A DNA stretch of 11,335 nt, taken from positions 1 through 11,335 of the forward strand of contig JWZX01000236.1 in the NCBI GenBank assembly GCA_001275005.1. Direction: 5' to 3'. Shown here piece after piece: positions 1-5,974 of the stretch. The notes beneath the pieces were generated by a model that saw only the letters and a program-made list of their open reading frames with translations, did no database searches and was not told where the DNA came from. The DNA is from Chrysochromulina tobinii. Its lineage: Eukaryota; Haptophyta; Prymnesiales; Chrysochromulinaceae. The translations under genes and the position numbers were made by a program. The number at the start of each line of letters is the position of its first letter. The first letter of the stretch is position 1.

Positions 1-346
1 TCGGCGCAGAGGTGGTAAGCTTCGGCTGCAGTCTTCATGGACCTTGGCAAAGCGATGAGGGCACGAAGCTAGAGTCGAATGGAAGGATTCGCTGCAGTAG
101 CGTTGCAGGAGTGCGCGGTGCCTCTTTCCGAATAGAGAGAGATTCCTGCAGATTGCGTCTGCTACCTGCAGACTTCACGTTAATTTGACATTTTGACTTT
201 ACTTACCCCCGACTGCAGACTACTCCATGGATCCCCTCATGTGCCTGACCTCCACAATTCGTATATCCTCCTCCTCCAAACACCTTTTGACTTGACTTGA
301 CTTGACTTGACCACACCCGACACCTTCTACTCGGCTACTGTAAGTA
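1..346. other. Non-coding flank, no gene seen
   Basis: I find no convincing coding frame here. Short minus-strand frames are open in part, but their codon use is less GC3-biased than in the neighbouring genes. The stretch contains five CTGCAG hexamers within about 220 bp (near 27, 93, 146, 166 and 212), several inside related CTGCAGA/CTGCAGT contexts, and a TTGAC tandem array. On the minus strand it lies downstream of the small gene ending at 347, so it could hold that gene's 3' UTR or further exons. TACTTACAG on the minus strand just past the stop resembles an acceptor site, so the upstream gene may continue here. Confidence 0.4.
287..311. repeat. TTGAC pentanucleotide microsatellite, 5 units
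   Basis: Five perfect TTGAC units in tandem (TCAAG on the other strand). It is a simple sequence repeat in non-coding DNA and is likely length-variable. No function is evident. Confidence 0.9.
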
Positions 347-916
347 CTACATGTAAGTTTCGTGCCCGTGGGTCCACTTTCCCATAGAATTCTTCGCAAT
401 CCATCGCGCCGTGCGCTCCCGCGGCCTCCTCGGGCGTCCAACTCTCGCGGCATGCGCGATCCAAGGCTCCTTCGGCTCGTTTGCGCACACCGCCCTATCC
501 TTGCGCACGCTCATGCATGCGCTCATGGCGCACGCCAACTGGTCCTGGCGCGACAACGTCTCCACGTCTTCACACCGCTGCGCCGCCCGGCACGACGCCG
601 CCAGGGCGTGCGGCAGCGGCAGCTCGGGAAGCACCCATCCCAACGGCCCGCGGCCCGCGCGCTGGTATCCGACGAGATTCCAGCTGTACACCACCACGTC
701 CTGGAACAGTTTGAAGGCTTCGGCCGCGGCGAGCGCGTGCACAGTGTCAAGGGTGCTCGGGACGATGCCGGTAGCGGGGCGCCAGCCGGGAGCAAGGCGC
801 TCAGAGAGCAGCGAGGCCACCGAAAGAGCGCGGTGTTCCTGGACGCACTTGTCATTCGAACATGCCGTTGTGTGTGGCACCTGGCGCCACGCGAACATAC
901 TCGAGAGCATCAGCAT
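347..916 (-). CDS. Hypothetical protein, possibly secreted
   Basis: This 189-codon minus-strand frame starts at the ATG at 916-914 (a second ATG lies two codons on, at 910). Codon third positions are strongly G/C, for example in the run GTG GTG GTG TAC AGC TGG, as in the window's confident genes. The N-terminus, MLMLSSMFAWRQV, is hydrophobic. The frame stays open upstream to about 973 and would add a Leu-rich stretch, LPLTLTLLLMLM, so a signal peptide or anchor is plausible. The middle holds a Trp/Gly/Pro-containing segment (FQDVVVYSWNLVGYQ). Four cysteines near residues 108-132 could form disulfides. The last 30 or so residues are Arg-rich and low in complexity, so the true 3' end may be spliced. 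It sits about 135 bp downstream of the FkbM gene on the same strand and could instead be a downstream exon of that locus. I do not recognise the family. Confidence 0.45.
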   Translation of the reverse strand: MLMLSSMFAWRQVPHTTACSNDKCVQEHRALSVASLLSERLAPGWRPATGIVPSTLDTVHALAAAEAFKLFQDVVVYSWNLVGYQRAGRGPLGWVLPELPLPHALAASCRAAQRCEDVETLSRQDQLACAMSACMSVRKDRAVCANEPKEPWIAHAARVGRPRRPRERTARWIAKNSMGKWTHGHETYM

Positions 917-990
917 CAGCAGCAGCGTCAGCGTCAGCGGCAGTTGATGGCACTCAGCGACGGACAGTAGCAGTCAGTAGCAGTCAGTAG
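905..990. repeat. CAGCAT/CAGCGT and CAGTCAGTAG short tandem repeats
   Basis: Two low-complexity patches. Positions 905-942 alternate CAGCAT and CAGCGT hexamers and encode the Leu/Met-rich start of the small minus-strand protein. Positions 964-990 hold one partial and two full copies of the 10-mer CAGTCAGTAG. On the minus strand the second patch reads TGCTACTGAC repeated, related in style to the TGAGTGC-type words in the nearby FkbM intron. Confidence 0.7.
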
Positions 991-996
991 CATGCG

Positions 997-1078
997 GTGG
1001 CAGGCTCGGACCATGTACAAGTTCTGACGAGGGAGTCAATCAGAGGTCATCAGTGGCAGGCTCGGACCATGTACAAGT
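997..1078. repeat. 56-bp partial tandem duplication at FkbM 3' end
   Basis: A 26-bp sequence, beginning GTGGCAGGCTCGG and ending ATGTACAAGT, occurs perfectly at 997-1022 and 1053-1078, a period of 56 bp. On the minus strand the first-read copy (1078-1053) encodes the last nine residues of the methyltransferase and is followed at once by TGA. The second copy is followed instead by CGC ATG CTA, which would extend the frame by about 20 codons. The duplication therefore appears to set the present stop codon. Confidence 0.85.
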
Positions 1079-2463
1079 CGAAGCCGAGGAGCAGCAGATT
1101 CCGCAGCATACGCACGTTCGCGCACGTCTGCGGCCGCTTGCGCGTCACCTCGAGCTGCACAACACGCACCTGCCACCAGCACACTCAGCACTCAGTACTC
1201 AGCGGCGCAGACCGTGGAAGTTTTCAACAAAAGCCCTCCGTCTTGCTCCCAGGGCCTGGCGTCTCGGCCGGTCGCAGCACGCACTCCGCATGCACTCAGT
1301 ATGCCATCAGCATGCACTCAGTATGCCATCAGCATGCACTCGGCATGCACTCGGCATGCACTCGGCATGCACTCGGCATGCACTCGGCATGCAATCAGAA
1401 TGCAATTGGCGTGCAATCAGAATGCAATTGGCATGCAATCCGTCGCGGCACGCACCGGGTGCAGCGAGAGCAAATGCGCAGCGCTGCTCAGCGCTTGCGG
1501 CTCGAGTCCCTCGATATCAATCTTGAGCATGCAAAGCGGCTGCTTCAGCACGGCATCGATGCGCACGGTGGTGACGGGCTGCCGATAAGTGAGCGTGTCC
1601 GCCGTGCTCTCGGCAACGTCCTTAACGGCCAACCGGCCACGAGGACCGAGCAGAGCGGCTATCCCCATGTGCGTGCGCTTGTGAGAATACAGGCTCGGCT
1701 TCCCGCCGCCTCCAGCGACGTGAGCCGCCCACCGCGTCGTGGCGGTGTCCGGCGGGCGGGCAGCACCCGCGAGCGGAACGATCATGCTAAAGTTGCCGGG
1801 CTTATCGAGCACCGCGTTGCCGTAGACTGTCAGCCGCTTCGCAAAGCTTGCACCGTTGAGGTGTACTGCCAGTCGGATGACGTCCTGATACGCTCGCACA
1901 GGCTCGAAGGCGACGACGGAGCAGCCGAGCGAGAGCGAGAGCATCGCGTACCAGCCAAAGTTGGAGCCGACGTCCACCACCAAGCCGCCGGGCGCGGCGC
2001 AGCACTCGCGCGTGCTATTCATCCATATTCGCGTCAAGTCGGGCTCGACAACTAACCGCTCCCGAATGTAGAGCATGTCCTTGTCGAGCGGATTGAAGAC
2101 GTAGACAAAAGGCGGCTCGGTGGCGGTGGTCAGACTCTCGAGCACGACGCCGTCGGGCGTGCTCCACGTCGTGTGTGGACCGGAGCGGCAGAAGGCGCAG
2201 CTGCAGCACTCGGCCATGTTGCACAAGGTGCCCACCGGGTAGCGTTGGTCGAAGCACTTCCCCTTGTGCCTAGGATTGCAATCTGCGCAACGATCAGGAA
2301 CTTGATTTGGCGCGACGTGCTGCCTCCAGCCAGACGGTAACCCCAGGTCGACGACCACGGCCGCGCTTGGCGTCTGAGTTGTGGCTTTCACCTCTCGCAT
2401 CTCTTCGGGCTTCACAGGGAAGTACAGGAAGAAGGGGTGCACTAACGCCAAGATGATGACCAT
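1050..2463 (-). CDS. FkbM-family methyltransferase, membrane-anchored
   Basis: Two exons (2463-1456, 1169-1050) joined across a phase-0 GT-AG intron encode 375 residues. A hydrophobic N-terminus (residues 1-17, MVIILALVHPFFLYFPV) suggests a signal anchor and a Golgi or secretory location. Residues 59-92 hold nine cysteines (C-x2-C, CC-x-C-x2-C patterns), probably a disulfide module. The SAM-binding motif I is LVVDVGSNFGWY (161-172), followed by VVAFEPV (183-189). The FkbM hallmark LKIDIEGLEP lies at 313-322. Exon 2 supplies the expected continuation VVQLEVTR and ends GFDLYMVRACH. FkbM enzymes O-methylate small molecules or sugars; the substrate here is unknown. I chose the ATG at 2463 because its context is CAAAATGG; the frame can also be opened at a TTG further up (2484). 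Without splicing, exon 1 would read into the repeat array and stop at 1417, losing the conserved C-terminal strand. Confidence 0.85.
1170..1455 (-). other. Intron of FkbM gene, 286 nt, phase 0, flanked by 8-bp repeat
   Basis: On the minus strand the donor is CACCCG|GTGCGTG and the acceptor GGTGGCAG|GTGCGTG. The 8-mer GGTGCGTG therefore occurs at both boundaries (1449-1456 and 1163-1170). Splicing restores a continuous FkbM C-terminus (LSLHP|VRVVQLEV), which supports the call. More than half of the intron is an 11-bp minisatellite that begins 12 nt after the donor. The intron length is not a multiple of three. Confidence 0.85.
1279..1443. repeat. 11-bp minisatellite (ATGCACTCGGC family), about 15 units
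   Basis: Consecutive 11-bp units run from 1279 to 1443. They are ACGCACTCCGC, then ATGCACTCAGT and ATGCCATCAGC alternating twice each, five perfect ATGCACTCGGC units (1334-1388), and then ATGCAATCAGA/ATGCAATTGGC alternating (one unit starting G), ending ATGCAATCCGT. The two regions of alternating pairs suggest higher-order 22-bp amplification. The array lies entirely inside the FkbM intron. The unit resembles the 12-bp units in the SDA1 intron. Confidence 0.92.
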
Positions 2464-2944
2464 TTTGACTCTCCGACTGCTCAAAATTTTGTGTTGCTGT
2501 GAACAACTTCTTGGAAGTACGAATCACTCACTTAGTGTGCTCAGGGGGGGAGGCTCAGAAAGCTGGTACGCTAACACGAAGTAAACTTCGTTGCCGCGTC
2601 AGATAGGAGACCGTTCAAAAACATCGGGGGGAGCCCCGGGACCGGTATTGACTGATTCCCTTTTCGGAGTTGACCGTTGGAAATCATGTTTACGTTCACT
2701 TTGCCATGTCGCGGCACGGTCCCGTGGAGACACTCCGTGGAGGGGGGCGCAGGCACCGCGTTGAATACATGGTTAAATAACTCAATTAACATCCTGACCC
2801 TAAATAAGATAGTCCAAAGGAGCCCTTCCACGACCCCATTGGACCGGACACTGCCAACTTTGTTTGAATTTTCTTATGTTTTGCGCGGTATTTGAGTTGT
2901 TGATTGTAGGCTGCCACACCACAAACGCTCAACCGAGACCTCAT
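2464..2944. other. Intergenic region between SDA1 and the FkbM gene
   Basis: About 480 bp, visibly less GC-rich than the genes on either side, for example the A/T-rich stretch near 2770-2815. It must contain the SDA1 3' UTR and the FkbM promoter and 5' UTR, both on the minus strand. I see no AATAAA-type signal just past the SDA1 stop and no clear TATA box. An 86-codon minus-strand frame (2831-2571) and short plus-strand frames are open but have no GC3 bias or recognisable motif, so I do not call them. A small inverted repeat lies at 2576-2591. Confidence 0.5.
2576..2591. repeat. Short inverted repeat ACGAAGT-AA-ACTTCGT
   Basis: Two perfect 7-bp arms are separated by AA, about 115 bp upstream of the FkbM start on its strand. 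It could be a small operator-like palindrome or a remnant of a mobile-element end. A palindrome of this size can arise by chance, and no second copy is seen in the window. Confidence 0.3.
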
Positions 2945-5503
2945 CTATCGCCTGTTATCTCCTTTCCTGAGCGCGCCGCGGAACATCTTCTTCGCCCGCC
3001 GAGCAGCCTTGATCCGATTCGCCTCCTTATTCATCGCCTTTCCTTTCAGCTTCGAAGCGTTTCGCGCCATCATGAACGGCTTGCTCTTCTTCTTCTCCTC
3101 GTTGCTCTTGCCGCCCGTCTTCTTCTTCTGGCGCCTTCCAAACTGGGCGCGCCCTTCGCGGCCGGCGAGCGTATTAGCGATCTTCTCCTCGCGAGTCGCC
3201 GCCCGCTTCGCCTGGTACCCGATGATATCCTTCTCGTCGACGGCCTCGCCCTCGATGCCGGCACCCCCACGCCGGCGCGCTTCGGCCTCCTCCTCCTCAT
3301 CGGAGTCGAGCATCTCGGACTCGGCTCGCTTCCGCTTCGCGCCGCGGAGCGACGCGATCTCTTTCTGCCGATGCTTCAGCCGACGGATTCGATCGAAGTC
3401 TTTGGGCGTGAGCAGGCGCGAGATGTCTGGGCGCGCAGAGGCGCTGCTCGCGAGCGACTGCGCCGCACCCGAGGCGGCCGAGGCCGGTCGGGACCGCACA
3501 GGGCCACTGCTCCGATCTTCCTCGTCCTCCTCGTCCTCGTCCTCGTCCTCCTCGTCCTCACTCTCGTCCTCCTCCTCGCCCTCCTCCTCCTCGCCCTCCT
3601 CCTCATCCTCCTCGCCCTCCTCCTCGTCCTCCTCGTCGCTCACCTCCTCGCCCTCCGCCTCCTCTTCGTCCTTATCATCCGCCTCGTCCTCCTCCTCGCC
3701 TTCCTCCTCTGGTGCCGTCGCATCGCGCACCTTGCGACGCTTGGCCTTCGGTCCCTCGTCCTCCTCCTCGTCCTCGTCCTCGTCCTCGTCCTCCTCGCCC
3801 TCCTCGTCATCCACGTCCCCATCCTCGTCGTCGTCCTCCTCCTCCTCCTCCGAGCCACCCACCTGCCACTCCTGCTCTGCTTCGTGATCCACGTCCACGC
3901 CCTTGGCCGCCAGCCGCGCCTCGCGCGCCGCAAGCAGCTCCGCGCCGTCGACGCCTTCTGCCACGGCCAGCGCGCCGAAGGCGGCCGGGCGCATGGTGAC
4001 ATCGGTGCCACGCCCGCGTAGCTTCTTCGGTAGCAGCTCGGGCATCACATCGCGGTAGTGCTGCAGCAGGCCGCGAGCGGCCGACACGACGCCACGGTCC
4101 TTCTCCTTGCGATACTCGATCAAATCCGCGAGCAGAGCAGCATCCATACACAGCGGCACGCGCACGCACAGCTCGCGGACGGTGTTCAAGCCGAGGGTGA
4201 TCACTTCGGGGCGCGATTTATCCGAGACGAAGTGGTTGACCAGCGTCTTGACCACCGGCTCGAGCATATCTGGCGGCACGAGCTCGTGGCTCGCCTGCAC
4301 GCAGGCCGCTAGGATGCCAGTCACCTGCGGGGAGAGGGTGGGGTGGGGCGACGTGGTGAGCACTGGCATGCAATCAGGGACGCACTCAGGGACGCAATCA
4401 GGGATGCCAGTCACCTCGCGCTGATGTGGCTGCATGTAGCGCAGCAAGAACGGGTAAAAGGGCGGCAGCATGAGCCGGTGCGTGCCGATGAGGCGTGAGA
4501 TGAGATTGAGAGTGAGCAGCCGCACTTCAAAGCGCTCGTTCGATTTGCGCACGTCCGAGAGCAGTCGTTCGGCGAGCGTGTGGGGGTCGTGCAGCAGATG
4601 GATGGCCGCAAAGTTGCCGTTGCCGCCGCTGTCGCCCTCCTTGTCCTTCTCGAGACTCTTCGCAGATCGGGTTGCGCGCTTGAGCGCGCGCTTTCTCTTC
4701 TTGACCGCGGTCTTGACCAGCGCGCCGTTGCGCCCCAGGCTGCCACGCAGATCGTCGACGCGCGCCTTTTTGTTCTGCTCCGCTTCCTCGTCGTCGGAGT
4801 CGGCGGCGCCCGCTGCTAGGTCGTGAGCGCCGAGCAAAAAGTGGATCGCGGCCACACGCAGCTTTGGGTGCGGGCAGAAGAGCGCGCCGGCCACCACGTT
4901 CACCGTCTTCGCGTCGCGCCAGATGCCGCGCCGATACATTTGGATCATCACGTTCAGTGAGTACTTGGCAGCCGAGGAGCTCACGTCCGTGAGCATCGTG
5001 ATCACGTAATTCTGGAGCGCGCGATTGAGGGTGACGTCCTTGTGTTTAAGGTTGACCAGCTTCAGGTCGGCGAGCACGTGCGCGATCACCTTGGCACGCA
5101 GCACCTTGGAGCGGCAGCGGAAGAGCCGGAAGCACAGCTGCAGCAGATCGAGCGCTTTGAGCATGCCCCGGTTGCGCAGCAGCACGAGCGCCTGGAAGAG
5201 CGCCGCGCGCAGGTTCGAGTCCAGCGTGTCGTGCTGCTCCTCGAGGAGCGAAGCCAGCTGCGCAGGTAGCTCGCGTGCGACCTCCGGGTAGCACGGGCTC
5301 ACGTGCGAGATGAACGATACGCTGGCGACCATGTCCTTGGAATCAGCAGACGGCTGCTCGCGGTGGAGGGCGAGCACGGACTGGAAATGGCGGTACCGCC
5401 GGCGGAATTCGTCGGTGTAGCCGAGTGGATCGCGCTTCATCAGGTTCTGCAGCATCGGCAGCGTGATCGGGGCGGGACCCTTGGCTGGCGAGATGGGTCC
5501 CAT
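2945..5503 (-). CDS. SDA1: SDA1 homolog, 60S ribosome biogenesis factor
   Basis: SDA1 (SDAD1 in animals) is a nucleolar protein needed for maturation and export of the 60S pre-ribosome. The frame is 852 codons; removing the in-frame intron (4414-4325) gives 822 residues, longer than the roughly 690-770 usual in animals and yeast because of an extended acidic region. The N-terminal helical-repeat domain begins with LPMLQNLMKRDPLGYTDEF and contains the conserved MLTDVSSSAAKYSLNVM. The segment LRYMQPHQREVTGILAAC, followed by ASHELVPPDM, is typical of the family. A Glu/Asp tract spans about residues 520-633 of the spliced protein, broken by the NLS-like PKAKRRKV. The C-terminus has LLTPKDFDRIRRL, then ATREEKIANTLAGREGR and EKKKSKPFMMARNA, matching the SDA1 C-terminal signature. 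The start is the ATG at 5503 in context ACCATGG. It diverges from the large plus-strand gene. Confidence 0.93.
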   Translation of the reverse strand: MGPISPAKGPAPITLPMLQNLMKRDPLGYTDEFRRRYRHFQSVLALHREQPSADSKDMVASVSFISHVSPCYPEVARELPAQLASLLEEQHDTLDSNLRAALFQALVLLRNRGMLKALDLLQLCFRLFRCRSKVLRAKVIAHVLADLKLVNLKHKDVTLNRALQNYVITMLTDVSSSAAKYSLNVMIQMYRRGIWRDAKTVNVVAGALFCPHPKLRVAAIHFLLGAHDLAAGAADSDDEEAEQNKKARVDDLRGSLGRNGALVKTAVKKRKRALKRATRSAKSLEKDKEGDSGGNGNFAAIHLLHDPHTLAERLLSDVRKSNERFEVRLLTLNLISRLIGTHRLMLPPFYPFLLRYMQPHQREVTGIPDCVPECVPDCMPVLTTSPHPTLSPQVTGILAACVQASHELVPPDMLEPVVKTLVNHFVSDKSRPEVITLGLNTVRELCVRVPLCMDAALLADLIEYRKEKDRGVVSAARGLLQHYRDVMPELLPKKLRGRGTDVTMRPAAFGALAVAEGVDGAELLAAREARLAAKGVDVDHEAEQEWQVGGSEEEEEDDDEDGDVDDEEGEEDEDEDEDEEEDEGPKAKRRKVRDATAPEEEGEEEDEADDKDEEEAEGEEVSDEEDEEEGEEDEEEGEEEEGEEEDESEDEEDEDEDEEDEEDRSSGPVRSRPASAASGAAQSLASSASARPDISRLLTPKDFDRIRRLKHRQKEIASLRGAKRKRAESEMLDSDEEEEAEARRRGGAGIEGEAVDEKDIIGYQAKRAATREEKIANTLAGREGRAQFGRRQKKKTGGKSNEEKKKSKPFMMARNASKLKGKAMNKEANRIKAARRAKKMFRGALRKGDNRR
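3515..3855. repeat. Low-complexity CTC/TCG tract encoding the SDA1 acidic region
   Basis: A pyrimidine-rich TCCTCG/TCCTCC-type simple sequence on the plus strand; on the minus strand it encodes the Glu/Asp stretch of SDA1. It is interrupted at about 3706-3755 by the codons for an NLS-like basic patch (KAKRRKV). The tract keeps all three plus-strand frames largely open, producing Ser-rich and Leu-rich phantom ORFs opposite SDA1. Confidence 0.85.
4312..4416. repeat. 15-bp direct repeat GGATGCCAGTCACCT bounding the SDA1 intron
   Basis: Identical 15-mers at 4312-4326 and 4402-4416, offset by exactly 90 bp. On the gene strand each reads AGGTGACTGGCATCC, with the splice junctions between AG and GT of each copy. 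One copy is ancestral coding sequence (VTGI); the other became the donor region. Between them lie ATGCAATCAGGG (4368-4379), ACGCACTCAGGG (4380-4391) and ACGCAATCAGGG (4392-4403). The second flank reads as a degenerate fourth unit, ATGCCAGTCACC (4404-4415). Confidence 0.93.
4325..4414 (-). other. In-frame 90-nt intron of SDA1 between 15-bp direct repeats
   Basis: On the minus strand the donor is CGCGAG|GTGACTGG and the acceptor CTCTCCCCGCAG|GTGACTGG, with a pyrimidine/C-rich tract before the acceptor. Splicing joins HQRE to VTGILAAC, as in SDA1 from other eukaryotes; retention adds 30 Cys/Pro-rich residues absent from the family. The intron is phase 0, 3n long and free of stops, so retention would not truncate the protein. 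Three 12-bp units related to the FkbM-intron minisatellite fill its donor-proximal half. Confidence 0.87.
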
Positions 5504-5974
5504 GGTTGCCGAGCACGGCCGGTCGGGGGGGCGGCCTTCGGACTAGTCGACGTCGCTCGTGAATCGCGCGTCGCGAAGTACCAACACGGCGCTCAGTCGT
5601 ATGCCTTCACCAGGCCCACCGCAACGTGCTGCCCATGTGCGCACAACTGACGCCAATTTTATCGTTCGATAATTGTGTCCGAACGCATGTCAAATGTCTA
5701 ATGAGCCAAACTTCCTTCGAGGTGTCTCCGCGTCACGCGAGCATCAAGGTCTTGCACCTAGCTTTTCGCAACGCGCTTCGCGACGCCCGCTTGTCGCGGA
5801 CAGGTGCGCAATCCCCTATTGCAGTTCGGGCTCATATGCATGCCGCGCTGCCGCCACGCCCTCTGGCCGGGGCGATCGCCGCGGCGCGCAGTTTGTTCGT
5901 TGTTCTCGCCATCACTGTCGGCGCTCTCGACTCGTGTTGCTTCTCTTTGTGCCCCTGCCTAGAACAGGTTGATC
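5504..5974. promoter_or_regulatory. Divergent intergenic region, SDA1 / CXXC-protein gene
   Basis: About 470 bp between the SDA1 start (minus) and the first ATG of the plus-strand gene. It must hold the SDA1 promoter and probably that of the large gene. It contains a near-palindrome TTATCGTTCGATAA (about 5659-5672; 6-bp arms around TT) and CG-rich palindromic words such as TCGCGCG near 5565. A pyrimidine-rich run ending GCCTAG (5961) could be a 3' splice site of a 5'-UTR intron, so the plus-strand transcript may start further upstream. No TATA-like box is obvious. Confidence 0.45.

Noticed and set aside
1279-1443. Possible CRISPR-like array
   Set aside because: The 11-bp units are contiguous with no unique spacers, and the setting is a eukaryotic intron, so it is a minisatellite.
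1170-1455. Terminal inverted repeats marking the FkbM intron as a DNA transposon
   Set aside because: I compared the first and last 20 or so bases inside the 8-bp flanks and saw no convincing inverted match; the same holds for the CXXC-gene intron 1.
997-2055. 352-codon plus-strand frame
   Set aside because: It reads through the complement of the FkbM exons and the 11-bp minisatellite; the minus strand carries the SAM-binding and FkbM motifs.
2571-2831. 86-codon minus-strand frame between SDA1 and FkbM
   Set aside because: It has no GC3 bias, no recognisable motif, and lies where a 3' UTR and promoter are expected.
2864-4021. 385-codon plus-strand frame rich in Leu, and an overlapping Ser-rich 292-codon frame (3009-3887)
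   Set aside because: Both are antisense to SDA1. They owe their length to the CTC/TCG-rich complement of the acidic Glu/Asp tract, which excludes stops; the SDA1 reading has clear family motifs.
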